Assembly (NCBI RefSeq): GCF_900091495.1
Contig: NZ_LT607413.1
Span: 1,736,001 to 1,800,000 of the forward strand
Reading direction: 5' to 3'
Length of the DNA: 64,000 nt
Origin: Micromonospora echinospora
Lineage (GTDB): Bacteria > Actinomycetota > Actinomycetes > Mycobacteriales > Micromonosporaceae
Position numbers and translations under genes: made by a program
The notes under the pieces: generated by a model
What the model saw: the letters and a program-made list of their open reading frames with translations, nothing else
What the model was told of the DNA's origin: nothing
Databases searched by the model: none
In this document: in pieces, positions 1-8,271 of the stretch
Numbering within the stretch: the first letter of the stretch is position 1
How the letters are laid out: each line of letters opens with the position of its first letter

Positions 1-454
1 GGTTGCGGACGGCGGGCGGCTCGATCTTCCGGAGCAGCCGGTCGAGGAGCACCGCAGCCAGCACTCCCCCGGCCACTCCGGCCCACCCGCCGACGACCAC
101 CGTGACGGCGACGCCGGCCAGGCCGGCGCTGAGCCGGATGACGTCCGGCAGCCGTCCGGAGGTCGCCTTCACTTCCGCACCTGAAAGGCGTGCCCGCCGG
201 CCGAACCGGCGGTGGATGCGCGGGTGTGTCACGGCGACGACCAGCGCCGCGACGAGCAGGAGGCCGGCCGCGGTGAGCTGTGCGGTACCGGCACCGGCCG
301 GACCGGCGGCGACCACGGGACCGGGAGCGAGCACGGTGGAACCACCGACGGAGGTGGAACCGCCCGTCAGGACAGTGGCACCACTGGCCGGCACAGCGAA
401 GCCGCCGGCCAGGACGACGTGACCGTCGGCCGGAACCGTGAGCAGGGCGCACAT
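1..454 (-). CDS. tadC: TadC-like type II secretion F-family protein, partial (3' end beyond window)
   Basis: This is an inner-membrane platform protein of the Tad/Flp pilus assembly machine. Only the first 151 codons are present; the gene runs off the left edge. The ATG start at 454 overlaps the TGA of the upstream tadB gene (ATGA), which fixes the start. The visible part has a hydrophobic, Ala/Gly/Val-rich N-terminus, a membrane segment near residues 60-75 (AAGLLLVAALVVAV), a basic loop (HPRIHRRFGRRARL) and a second hydrophobic stretch at about 105-130. The T2SSF core would lie outside the window. The TadC assignment rests on its place as fourth gene after ssd-tadA-tadB more than on motifs. 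Confidence 0.7.
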   Translation of the reverse strand, partial: MCALLTVPADGHVVLAGGFAVPASGATVLTGGSTSVGGSTVLAPGPVVAAGPAGAGTAQLTAAGLLLVAALVVAVTHPRIHRRFGRRARLSGAEVKATSGRLPDVIRLSAGLAGVAVTVVVGGWAGVAGGVLAAVLLDRLLRKIEPPAVRN

Positions 455-1578
455 CAGGCTGCCCCACCCGGGGTGGCGCCGAGCCGTTCGGCCCAGAGCA
501 GGCCGACGACCTGGAGCGCGGTGGCCGCCACCGCGCACCCGGCACCGACCGGGGTGTGCAGCAGCACCCGGAGCGGGTCGACGCCGATGCCGTACCCGAG
601 GGCGATGCCGCCGAGCGGCAACGCGGCGAGCAGCCAGGCGGTGGCCCGGGCCCCGGCGGCCTGGGCGGCCGCAGCGGCCAGGCCACGGTCCATCACCCGC
701 ATGTCGGCCTCGATCCGCTCCACCAGTTCCGCCAACGGCGCACCCGTCCGGTCTGCCAGGCGGATCGCCGCACGGGTCAGCCGGTCGATCCGATCGGGGC
801 CGACCGGCCCGACGGTGTCGGAGGTAAAGCGCTGCCGCCGGTCGGCCGGATCGGTGCCGCCCGGGACGGCGGGACCGTCGGCGGCGGTGCCCGGGACCGG
901 CGGGCCGGGCTCCGGCAGGGCGGACTCCAGCAGGGCGGGCTCGTCGGTGAGGTTGGTCGGGACCGGCAGACCGGCCCGTAGGTCGGCGGCGAGCGCGCCG
1001 AGCTGATCCAACCGATGGCGGCGGAGCCGTTCCGCCGATCGGATCGCACGACGCCGGAGCAGGGCCCGCACACCGAGGGCGACGTACGCGGCAGCCACCA
1101 CGGCGGCCGCCGGCCCGGCGAGCAGCCCGCCGCCGGCCGCTCCGACACCGGCCGCCAGAACGACGCTCCGCTTGCGCGACACCGCCCAGCGGCCGGTGAA
1201 GCCGCCACCGGCGTCGTCGACCTGTCGGGCGGCTTCGATGGCCGGCTCCGGTGGGGTCGGACCGCTCCCGGTGTGCCCACCGGCTGGAGCGGTGGCCGGC
1301 CCCACGGGGACGCCGGCCGGGCGGCACGGATCGCGGCGGTTGGGTGGTCCCGCCAGGGGCCGCCGACCGGTGACGCGCGACGGGCCGGACCGCCGGAACC
1401 CTGGGACGTGGGTGACGCGTCCCGAGTTGGCCGTCGTGTTCCCGTCGGCCGGCAGAGTGACGCGTCGCCCGGACCGGAACAGCGCACGGTACCGGGACCG
1501 CCCGGTGCCCGTCGGCCAGCCGATGACGACGGTGGCCACGAGCACCAGCGCCACCACCGGCCAGGCCGCAGTGCTCAC
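454..1578 (-). CDS. tadB: TadB-like type II secretion F-family protein
   Basis: Integral membrane platform protein of the Tad pilus, 374 aa. I chose the GTG at 1578 because it overlaps the stop of tadA (GTGA) and begins a clean membrane segment (TAAWPVVALVLVATVVIGW, residues 2-20). A long Pro/Gly-rich linker (about 35-125) is followed by two hydrophobic helices (about 130-165), a cytoplasmic helical region with the RLTRAAIRLADRTGAPLAELVERI stretch typical of the T2SSF fold (split here to describe: a helix around 265-290), and two C-terminal membrane segments (about 310-360). The linker is longer than in most TadB proteins. It is translationally coupled on both sides (tadA upstream, tadC downstream). 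Confidence 0.75.
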   Translation of the reverse strand: MSTAAWPVVALVLVATVVIGWPTGTGRSRYRALFRSGRRVTLPADGNTTANSGRVTHVPGFRRSGPSRVTGRRPLAGPPNRRDPCRPAGVPVGPATAPAGGHTGSGPTPPEPAIEAARQVDDAGGGFTGRWAVSRKRSVVLAAGVGAAGGGLLAGPAAAVVAAAYVALGVRALLRRRAIRSAERLRRHRLDQLGALAADLRAGLPVPTNLTDEPALLESALPEPGPPVPGTAADGPAVPGGTDPADRRQRFTSDTVGPVGPDRIDRLTRAAIRLADRTGAPLAELVERIEADMRVMDRGLAAAAAQAAGARATAWLLAALPLGGIALGYGIGVDPLRVLLHTPVGAGCAVAATALQVVGLLWAERLGATPGGAA

Positions 1579-2813
1579 GACGACGTCCCCGACGAGCCGG
1601 GCCACGGTTCGGACAGGATCTGCGGCACCGGCACGCCGCGCTGCTGGAGCAGCATGCCGAGGGTACGGGCCGCCGGCCCGGGACCGCGTCCGCGCACCCA
1701 CGCGGGCACGACCGTGACCAGGCGGTCCGGCCCGTCGGGCAGGAGCAGCGAGACCGACTCCAGCACGCGGCCGCTACGCCCCCGCCGCATCTGGAGCAGC
1801 ACCTGGAGGGCGGCGGCCACCTGGGCGTGCAGGGCCGCGCGGGGCAGCCCTCCGAGCAGACCGAGCGCCTCCAGCCGAGCCGGTACGTCCGACGGGGCGT
1901 TGGCGTGCAGCGTTCCGGCCCCACCGTCGTGGCCGGTGTTCAGAGCGGCGAGCAGGTCGACCACCTCACCGCCCCGGCACTCCCCGACCACGAGCCGGTC
2001 CGGTCGCATCCGCAGCGCCTGTCGCACCAGGTCGGCGAGGCCCACCGCGCCCGACCCCTCCACGTTGGAGGTCCGCGCCTGCAACCCGATGACGTGCGGA
2101 TGCACCGGACGCAGTTCGGCGGCGTCCTCGACCAGCACGATCCGTTCGGTGGTCGGCACCAGCCCGAGCAGCGTGTTGAGCAGGGTGGTCTTGCCGGAGC
2201 CGGTGCCGCCGGTGACCAGGTACGCCAATCGGGCCGCCACGACGGCGGCGAGCAGCGGGGCCACCGGCCGGGACACCGTGCCGTGGTCCACCAGTTCGTC
2301 GAGGGTGAACGGACGCTGCCGGAACGTCCGCAGCGACAGGTAGGGCCCACTGGTCGCCACCGGAGGCAGGACGGCATGCAACCGGGTGCCGTCGGCGAGC
2401 CGGGCGTCCGCGAACGGAGAGCCGTCGTCGAGTCGCCGGCCCGCGCCGGCCGCGAGGCGCTGCGCCAACCGACGTACGTCGTCCACGGTGCCGACCGGGA
2501 CGGCCACCTGCCGCAGGCCGTCGCCCCGGTCGATCCAGACCCGGGTTCCGTTGACCAGCACATCGGTGACCCGCTCATCGGCTAGCAGCGGTCCGAGTGG
2601 CCCGGCACCGACGAGGTCGTCGTGCACCCGGTCGGCCATCCGCAGCACCACCGTGTCACCGAGGACGGCGGCAGCGGGCTCGGCGCGCACCGCGGAGACG
2701 ACCGTGGCGGGGGTGACCGGGGTGGCCTCGGCGGCGAAGCGCTGGCGTACCCGGGCGGAGAGTTCACCGACGACGGCGGCCGGATGGTCCGACGAACGGG
2801 GATGGTCCCTCAT
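1575..2813 (-). CDS. tadA: TadA/CpaF-type secretion ATPase
   Basis: Cytoplasmic hexameric ATPase that drives Flp/Tad pilin assembly, 412 aa. Visible motifs: N-terminal domain with GPLGPLLADERVTDVLVNG, Walker A GGTGSGKTTLLN, Walker B-region VLVEDAAEL, His-box/secretion-ATPase signature RMRPDRLVVGECRGGE and the LNTGHDGGAGTLHAN block. All are intact, so it should be active. The ATG at 2813 overlaps the TGA of ssd (ATGA), which rules out the longer in-frame extension that reaches 3758 across ssd. It is in one operon with ssd, tadB and tadC; pilin and prepilin peptidase genes are not visible and may lie left of the window. Confidence 0.92.
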   Translation of the reverse strand: MRDHPRSSDHPAAVVGELSARVRQRFAAEATPVTPATVVSAVRAEPAAAVLGDTVVLRMADRVHDDLVGAGPLGPLLADERVTDVLVNGTRVWIDRGDGLRQVAVPVGTVDDVRRLAQRLAAGAGRRLDDGSPFADARLADGTRLHAVLPPVATSGPYLSLRTFRQRPFTLDELVDHGTVSRPVAPLLAAVVAARLAYLVTGGTGSGKTTLLNTLLGLVPTTERIVLVEDAAELRPVHPHVIGLQARTSNVEGSGAVGLADLVRQALRMRPDRLVVGECRGGEVVDLLAALNTGHDGGAGTLHANAPSDVPARLEALGLLGGLPRAALHAQVAAALQVLLQMRRGRSGRVLESVSLLLPDGPDRLVTVVPAWVRGRGPGPAARTLGMLLQQRGVPVPQILSEPWPGSSGTSS

Positions 2814-3907
2814 GCCGCGCCCTCCACGTGCTGACCGGTCAGGTCGGCGACGATGCGCTGGCAGAGGGCAGCGAGCGGGCCACGGCCGGTCGCCGCCGGA
2901 GCCTCGCCCCGTTCCAGGCCCCGCGGGATGCCCGGCTCGGGTCGCAGCGTGCCGGCGAGCGGCAGGCCGAGTGCCCGGGCCACCTCGGCGGCCTTGAGCC
3001 GACCCGGCGCGGGCCCCCGGACGATCACCGCGAGGTCGGTGCAGTGCGGCGCGGCGGAGGTGACCACCTGGGCCGCGGCGGCGGTGGCCCGCAGTTCGGC
3101 GGGGACCACCAGGAACACCCGGTCGGCGGCCTGGAGGGCGAGCACGGTGGCGTCGTCGAGCTGGCGGGGCAGGTCGACCACGACCATGTCCCGGCCCCGG
3201 CGGGCGGCGTCGAGCGTGGCGGCCATCGCCGGTGCGGGCAGCGGCAGCGGGTCGCCCCGGTCCCCGGAGAGGACCACCAGGTCCCCCCGGCTGGGCAGGG
3301 CCTGGACCAGGGCGGGCGGGTCGACTCGGCCGTCGGCGTCGGTGAGCGCCGGCCAGCGCAGCCCTTCCAGTTGCTCCCAGCCGAGCACCAGGTCCAGCCC
3401 GCCGCCGAGCGGGTCGGCGTCGACGAGGAGGGTCCGGAGCCGGGCCCGGGCGGCGGTGACCGCCAGGCCACCGGCGAGGACACTCGCGCCGGCTCCGCCC
3501 CGACCGCCGAGCACGGCGACCACCCGGGCCACGGCGTCCTGCTGTGGCACGCACTCGGCGAACCGGTCGATGAGCCAGGGTTCCGCCGTGGGAAGGGTCG
3601 CGACGTGTTCCGCGCCGATCAGCTCGGCGACCTCCCAACCGGGGTCGGCCGCGCCCGTGCGGCCGACCAGCACCAGCCGGGCCCGACGTGGCAACCGGGC
3701 CCGCAGGCACGGTTGCGCCTGGTCGCCCCCGACCAGCACCAACGGCGCCGGCGACCACCGGGCCCGGGCCGCCGCCGGGTCGGCGGCCACCTCCACCTCC
3801 GTACCGCCGGCTGCGGCGAGCCGGAGGAGGTCGTCGAGGAGGTCGACGTCCGCGGTGACGACCAGCGGAAGTCGTCGGCGCGGCCGGACATCGGTACGGG
3901 GTGGCAT
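2810..3907 (-). CDS. ssd: Septum site-determining protein Ssd (MinD/CpaE-like)
   Basis: MinD/ParA-superfamily protein of 365 aa. The N-terminal third is a CheY-like pseudo-receiver (VTADVDLLDDLLRLAAAGG). The P-loop region reads VLGGRGGAGASVLAGGL, a deviant Walker A (GGRGGAGAS) as in the CpaE/Ssd group, followed by LLVDADPLGGGLDLVLGWE and VVVDLPR. In mycobacteria Ssd affects septum placement. In Tad clusters the CpaE-like relative localises the pilus. Which role applies here is not decidable from sequence. First gene of the tad operon, with its stop overlapping the tadA start. Confidence 0.85.
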   Translation of the reverse strand: MPPRTDVRPRRRLPLVVTADVDLLDDLLRLAAAGGTEVEVAADPAAARARWSPAPLVLVGGDQAQPCLRARLPRRARLVLVGRTGAADPGWEVAELIGAEHVATLPTAEPWLIDRFAECVPQQDAVARVVAVLGGRGGAGASVLAGGLAVTAARARLRTLLVDADPLGGGLDLVLGWEQLEGLRWPALTDADGRVDPPALVQALPSRGDLVVLSGDRGDPLPLPAPAMAATLDAARRGRDMVVVDLPRQLDDATVLALQAADRVFLVVPAELRATAAAAQVVTSAAPHCTDLAVIVRGPAPGRLKAAEVARALGLPLAGTLRPEPGIPRGLERGEAPAATGRGPLAALCQRIVADLTGQHVEGAA

Positions 3908-3991
3908 CGCGGCCTCCAGCAGTCAGGCTCGGGGGTGCTGCCGAGAGACTGCGCCGAGATGCCCCTCTCCCGCTGGTGCGACGGCCGTACC

Positions 3992-4019
3992 TGTGGACAA
4001 CCGGAGCGCCTGTGGACAG
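3992..4019. promoter_or_regulatory. Two DnaA-box-like 9-mers upstream of ssd
   Basis: TGTGGACAA (3992-4000) is the exact complement of TTGTCCACA, the high-GC actinobacterial DnaA box. TGTGGACAG (4011-4019) differs at one base. They lie in the 296-bp divergent spacer between ssd and the VHL-domain gene. A 9-mer pair can arise by chance, so function is only a suggestion. Confidence 0.25.
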
Positions 4020-4203
4020 CGCCCGTTCGGGAAGTCGATCTGCTATGGGGATGGCTGTCGGATCGTCTGTCCCCGCAGCCCCCGGCCGTGATCACGATTG
4101 ACCGAGACCGAGGGGTCCATTGACGCATGCAAAGATCACATCTGGATAATCGTGGACTCGTGCCGCCTTTCCGGGGCTGCACCCGAGCGGAGATCGGCCA
4201 CCC

Positions 4204-4863
4204 ATGACTCGTGCGGAAGCATCCGGGCCACAGGAGACCGGCGGACGGCGGTTCCGCTCGCCCTGGTTGGCGTACTCGCTGGTGGCGGCGATGGTGGGAG
4301 TGGTGACCGGCACGGTGATCTGGGCGCTCGGCACCGCCACCGAGCCCGTACCCCGGCCGGTGGCCGACCCGTCGGTGCCGGCGCTCCCGCTGCCCACCTT
4401 CGTCGGCACGACACCGAGGCCGGCGGCAGCCCCGGCGCGGGCCGCCACGACGGCCTCCCCGACCGTCTCCCCGGCCTCCGTTTCCCCGTCACCGGGCAGT
4501 CCGACGCCATCCCGCGACCGGAACGCCACCGCGAGCGGCCGACCCACCTCCGCCCCGACCCGCTCTGCCACGCCGGACGTCGTGGAGCTGACCCCACTTC
4601 CTGCCGAGAAGGAACGCGACCTCCGCTCGGTCGACGGCGGAGCGGACACCACGGTCGAGTTCGTCAACCAGCGGACCGGACAGGTGACCGTCTACTGGCT
4701 GAACCACTGGGGGTACCGGGTGCGCGTCGAGCGGCTGTCGCCGGGCGAGTCCCACCAGCGGGACACGCAGGTCGGTCATCCCTGGGTGGTGACCGACGGC
4801 GACGGCCGGGCGTTGGCCGTCTACCAGCCGGTCGCCGCACCGGCCCGCGCCGTCGTCCGGTAG
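4204..4863 (+). CDS. Membrane-anchored protein with C-terminal VHL-beta-like domain
   Basis: 219 aa. Residues 20-44 form a single membrane anchor (SPWLAYSLVAAMVGVVTGTV). It is followed by a low-complexity Pro/Ser/Thr-rich stalk (about 50-123). The C-terminal 85 residues resemble the beta domain of the von Hippel-Lindau protein: LRSVDGGADTTVEFVNQ, then VYWLNHWGYRVRVERLSPGE, then a His-Pro-Trp turn (GHPWVVTDGDGRALAVYQP). In the human protein this fold recognises hydroxyproline. Residues for that were not checked. The orientation would place the domain outside the cell if the anchor is N-in. The gene is monocistronic, divergent from ssd and convergent with a hydrolase, with a palindromic element between the two 3' ends. 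Function unknown. Confidence 0.8.
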   Translation: MTRAEASGPQETGGRRFRSPWLAYSLVAAMVGVVTGTVIWALGTATEPVPRPVADPSVPALPLPTFVGTTPRPAAAPARAATTASPTVSPASVSPSPGSPTPSRDRNATASGRPTSAPTRSATPDVVELTPLPAEKERDLRSVDGGADTTVEFVNQRTGQVTVYWLNHWGYRVRVERLSPGESHQRDTQVGHPWVVTDGDGRALAVYQPVAAPARAVVR

Positions 4864-4970
4864 CACCCGCGCCCTTCGTCCGGTAGCGCCTGCGCCCTTC
4901 GTCCGGTAGCAACCGCGCCGTCGTCCGGTGTCAGACCGGGGGCGTTCTCCCGTGGTGGGCCGGGGTGTCA

Positions 4971-5033
4971 GGTGGTTGCAGGGGTCCCCTCCTCGGCAGA
5001 AAACGGTAGGAGGGGACCCCTGCAACCAACCAC
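4971..5033. repeat. Palindromic repeat element, copy 1
   Basis: Perfect 21-bp inverted repeat: left arm 4973-4993, right arm 5008-5028, loop CGGCAGAAAACGGT. It sits between two convergent genes and would act as a bidirectional terminator. It is one of four related elements in the window (also 17033, 19286, 39264). Just upstream (4857-4930) a short degenerate direct repeat (TTCGTCCGGTAGC) occurs about four times. Confidence 0.85.
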
Positions 5034-5073
5034 GCCGGCCCGTCGCGGTGCACCGCCCGGGTCGGCGGGTTCC

Positions 5074-5907
5074 TCACCCCTCGGCCAGAACCTCCCGGAG
5101 CCGGACGGCGAACCGCTCCGGATCGCCGACGAAGCCGATGTGGTCGCCGGGGAACATGGTCGGCGCCACGCCCAGCCCGGCGGCGAGCGCCCGCGAGGTC
5201 CGGTCGCAGAGTTGACCGGTGGACTCCTCCCCGATGCCGACCACGATCCGGGTCGCGCCGGCGCGCAGGGCCGCAAGGTCGGGCTGCCAGCGGGTGGTCG
5301 GGATCAGCATGTGCGCGTACTGGAAATGCTCGTCCGCCACGTCCTGCGGGTCGCGCTCACTGGCGAACATCGCCTCGGTCACCTCCTCGGGCATCTGGAT
5401 GTTCGCCACGGCCAGGAACTGCCGCCATGCGCCGACCGGGTCACCGGCCAGGTACGTGGCGACCATCTCCTCGGTACGCGCCCGCAGTTCCTCCCGGTCG
5501 TCGAGCAGCTCGTCGACGGGAGGCTCGTGCGCGACGACGGTGTGCACCCCTCCGGAGTGGGCCTGCGCGAGCGCCAGCGCGGTGACCGCCCCGCCGCTGG
5601 AGCCGAGGACCGCCGCCGGTCCGGCGTCGAGGTGGGCCAGCAGCCGGGAGAGGTCGTCGGCGCGCATCTCGGGCGTCGAGTCCCGGTCGGGGTCGTCGAC
5701 CGGGCTCCGGCGGATGCCCCGGGGGTCGGTGGTGAGCACGGTGTGGTCGACGGCGAGCAGGTCGGCCAGCGGCGCGAACGACGTGGCGTCCATCGGCGCG
5801 CCGACCAGCACCACCAGCGGCCCTCGCCCGCGTACCTCGTAGTAGAGGGTGGCGTCGGGGACGCGCAGGGTTCCGACGGTGGGTGCGCTGGTCGCGGTGC
5901 GGTTCAT
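5074..5907 (-). CDS. Alpha/beta-fold hydrolase
   Basis: 277-aa serine hydrolase of the alpha/beta fold. The visible elements are the GxSxG-type nucleophile elbow VLGSSGGAVTALALA, an oxyanion region near LVGAPMDATSF, and a C-terminal catalytic His in MFPGDHIGFVGDPE. The ATG at 5907 follows a strong ribosome site (GGAGG, 6 nt away). Substrate cannot be inferred. It is transcribed divergently from the SigX5-type sigma factor (73 bp between starts), an arrangement often seen where the sigma factor controls the neighbour. Confidence 0.85.
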   Translation of the reverse strand: MNRTATSAPTVGTLRVPDATLYYEVRGRGPLVVLVGAPMDATSFAPLADLLAVDHTVLTTDPRGIRRSPVDDPDRDSTPEMRADDLSRLLAHLDAGPAAVLGSSGGAVTALALAQAHSGGVHTVVAHEPPVDELLDDREELRARTEEMVATYLAGDPVGAWRQFLAVANIQMPEEVTEAMFASERDPQDVADEHFQYAHMLIPTTRWQPDLAALRAGATRIVVGIGEESTGQLCDRTSRALAAGLGVAPTMFPGDHIGFVGDPERFAVRLREVLAEG

Positions 5908-5980
5908 CAGGTCCTCCGGCGTGCGGTGCGGATCGTTCGGTCGAAGGGGTGACTCCCGCCGTGGGGCAGAATCGTCGCTC

Positions 5981-7105
5981 GTGGGGAACATTTCTCGAAC
6001 CGCCCCGGACCAACTCGTGGACGTGTCGACCGATCCGGCCCCGGACCGGCCCACCGACGTGGCGAACGCTCCGGTCCTGGAGCGGCCCACCGACGTGGCG
6101 AACAATCCGGTCCTGGAGCGGGCGCGGGCCGGTGACGACGAGGCGTTCAACCATCTCGTCGCGCCGCTGCACCGGGAACTGCACGCCCACTGCTACCGGA
6201 TGCTCGGTTCGACCCACGACGCCGACGACGCTCTCCAGGACGCCCTGCTGCGCGCCTGGCGGGGGCTGCCCCGTTTCGAGGGACGCGCCTCGCTGCGCTC
6301 GTGGCTGTACGCGGTGGTGACCCGCGTCTGCCTGGACACGGTGGCAGCCCGGGGCCGACGCGCTCTGCCGGTGGATCTCGGGCCGGCCAGCGACCGCGCC
6401 GTCCTGGGCGACGTACCGCTGGGTCGGGTCGCCTGGCTCGGTCCGTACCCGGATCGGGAGCTGGCGGACGGCCCGGCCCATCCGGACGCGCGCTGCGAGC
6501 AGCGGGAAGCCGTCGAACTCGCCTTCGTCGCCGCCCTCCAGGTCCTGCCCGGCAACCAGCGGGCCGCACTGCTGCTGTTCGAGGTGCTCGGTTTCTCGGC
6601 CGCCGAGATCGCCACCATGATGAACACTTCGACCACGTCGGTGAACTCGGCGCTCGCGCGCGCCCGCCGGCTCGTCGCGGACCGGGTCGGCCCGGCCAGC
6701 CAGCAGCACACGCTGCGGAAAATCGGTGACGCGCGGCTGCGGCAGATCGTCGACGGGTACGCCACGGCGCTGGAGAACGCCGACGCGGACGCCCTGGTCG
6801 CCCTGCTGACCGAGGACGTCACCTGGTCCATGCCGCCGCTGCCCGCCTGGTACACGGGCATCCGGGCGGTCACCGACTTCGCGGTACGGGTGCCGCTGAC
6901 CGGGTGCGGGACGTGGCGCCACCTGCCCACGCACGCCAACGGGCAGCCCGCCGTGGCGAGCTACCTCGACGCCGACGGCTTTGGTACCCACCTCGCCTGG
7001 TCGATCAACGTGCTGACGCTGCGCGGCGACCGCGTCGCGGCGATCACCTCGTTCCTGGACCCCGGGGTCTTCCCCCACTTCGGCCTTCCGACCAGCCTGC
7101 CCTGA
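5981..7105 (+). CDS. ECF sigma factor with C-terminal SnoaL-like domain (SigX5/ECF56 type)
   Basis: 374 aa from GTG 5981; the frame is open further upstream but would overlap the divergent hydrolase. Region sigma2 spans about 50-115 (HCYRMLGSTHDADDALQDAL, then SLRSWLYAVVTRVCLD) and sigma4 about 175-230 (LPGNQRAALLLFEVLGFSAAEIA). A SnoaL-like/NTF2 fold follows (VDGYATALENADADALVALL to the C-terminus), ending in the FLDPGVFPHFGLP motif common in this group. In such sigma factors the C-terminal domain replaces a separate anti-sigma factor. Residues 24-46 carry an in-frame 33-bp duplication (RPTDVANAPVLE / RPTDVANNPVLE). Confidence 0.88.
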   Translation: MGNISRTAPDQLVDVSTDPAPDRPTDVANAPVLERPTDVANNPVLERARAGDDEAFNHLVAPLHRELHAHCYRMLGSTHDADDALQDALLRAWRGLPRFEGRASLRSWLYAVVTRVCLDTVAARGRRALPVDLGPASDRAVLGDVPLGRVAWLGPYPDRELADGPAHPDARCEQREAVELAFVAALQVLPGNQRAALLLFEVLGFSAAEIATMMNTSTTSVNSALARARRLVADRVGPASQQHTLRKIGDARLRQIVDGYATALENADADALVALLTEDVTWSMPPLPAWYTGIRAVTDFAVRVPLTGCGTWRHLPTHANGQPAVASYLDADGFGTHLAWSINVLTLRGDRVAAITSFLDPGVFPHFGLPTSLP

Positions 7106-7211
7106 TCCGGCAACTCGCCGGTCCCCACCAGGAGGCAGTCCCGGCGGCCCCGGGCGGTCCCGGCGGCCCCAGCGGTCGAGCCGGTGTCCGCCCTCGTGCC
7201 CGGAGTGCCGG

Positions 7212-7493
7212 TCAGTCCGCCAGGTATCCGGTGGCGGGGTCGATGCCGGCGAGGAAGTCGCGGATGTTCTGCTCCATCTCGATCCGGCTCATCACGGGGT
7301 CGGCCGGTCCGGAGAGCGTGAAGCCGTACTCGTGCGGCCCGCTGAGCCAGTCGAAGTCGTACACGCCGGGCTCCTCGGCACGCGTACGAACCCGGAAGTC
7401 CTGCCCGTCGACAGTGAGCAGGACTGGCTCACCCTGGTACCTGATGGTCCCCAGGTGCTCGGGTACGAGGCCCGGCTCCGCAGCGTCCCACAT
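7212..7493 (-). CDS. Small hypothetical protein
   Basis: 93 aa, starting at ATG 7493 behind GAGGAG. Beta-rich, acidic protein (LGTIRYQGEPVLLTVDGQDF, then YDFDWLSGPHEYGF) with no signal peptide, membrane segment or recognised motif. The reading frame is open upstream to 7808 but the strong ribosome site and loss of coding character support the short form. It is divergent from the ECF sigma factor at 7720. Role unknown. Confidence 0.7.
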   Translation of the reverse strand: MWDAAEPGLVPEHLGTIRYQGEPVLLTVDGQDFRVRTRAEEPGVYDFDWLSGPHEYGFTLSGPADPVMSRIEMEQNIRDFLAGIDPATGYLAD

Positions 7494-7719
7494 GGTTGCT
7501 CCTCTGCACGGCCAACGGGACGGGCCGCCCCCTCCGGGCTCGGCTTTCGGCCGTCCAGGGGTCATTGTGCCGGCCAGCGGGCCGTCGCTGACCGATCGCC
7601 GACTTTCTGCTCCGGCTGCACCGCTTCCGGACATGTTCCCGCTGGCCGGAATCTGTGACCGATTCTCCCGGAACCTCACACCCCGCTGGTGAGTGGGAGT
7701 TGTGGAGAGGGGGGTGACG

Positions 7720-8271
7720 GTGTCCGACGATGATCTGATCTCCGAGTTGTACGCAGGCTGTTTCCGGCGGCTGGTCGTCCAGTTGTATGCGGTGAGCGGG
7801 GACGTCAACGAGGCCCAGGAGGCAGTCCAGGAGGCCTTCGTCAGGGCGCTGGTCGCGCCCCGGCGGTTTGCCCGCCTGGAGAACCCGGAAGCGTGGCTGC
7901 GGCGGGTGGCGGTGAACGTCGTCCGCAGCCGACACCGCCGGCGCCAGGTGCTGAACAGGCTGATGCGCCGGATCGGCCCCTCACCCGTTGTCGTCGACCG
8001 ATCCCCGGAGCACCTCGCGCTGCTGGCCGCCCTGCGCGAGCTGCCGGAGGGTCAGCGGCACACGCTGGCTCTCCACTACCTGGTCGACCTGCCGGTGACC
8101 GAGGTCGCAGCCACCCTCGGCGTCTCCGCCGGCACGGTCAAGTCCCGCCTGTCACGGGGACGGCAGGCGCTGGCGAAACTTCTCACCGACTCCGATCCCG
8201 ACCCCGACGTCAACCCCGACCCCGACGTCAACGACTACGCGAACAACGGGAGAGCCGATGTCCGATCGTGA
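7720..8271 (+). CDS. ECF-type RNA polymerase sigma factor
   Basis: 183 aa. Sigma2 is seen in LISELYAGCFRRLVVQLYAV and EAQEAVQEAFVRAL...NPEAWLRRVAVNVVRSRHRR; sigma4 in LRELPEGQRHTLALHYLVDL and VTEVAATLGVSAGTVKSRL. Several GTG codons could start it; 7720 gives about 9 nt from GGAGAGG, better than 7693 or 7714. The C-terminus has a small DPDPDVN direct repeat. The last 14 bp overlap the next gene, a membrane-anchored Asp-box protein, suggesting co-expression and possibly a signal-sensing pair. Confidence 0.88.
   Translation: MSDDDLISELYAGCFRRLVVQLYAVSGDVNEAQEAVQEAFVRALVAPRRFARLENPEAWLRRVAVNVVRSRHRRRQVLNRLMRRIGPSPVVVDRSPEHLALLAALRELPEGQRHTLALHYLVDLPVTEVAATLGVSAGTVKSRLSRGRQALAKLLTDSDPDPDVNPDPDVNDYANNGRADVRS

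Noticed and set aside
2814..3758. N-terminal extension of tadA by 315 residues
   Set aside because: It overlaps the whole ssd gene in another frame; the ATGA junction gives a natural start and normal TadA length.
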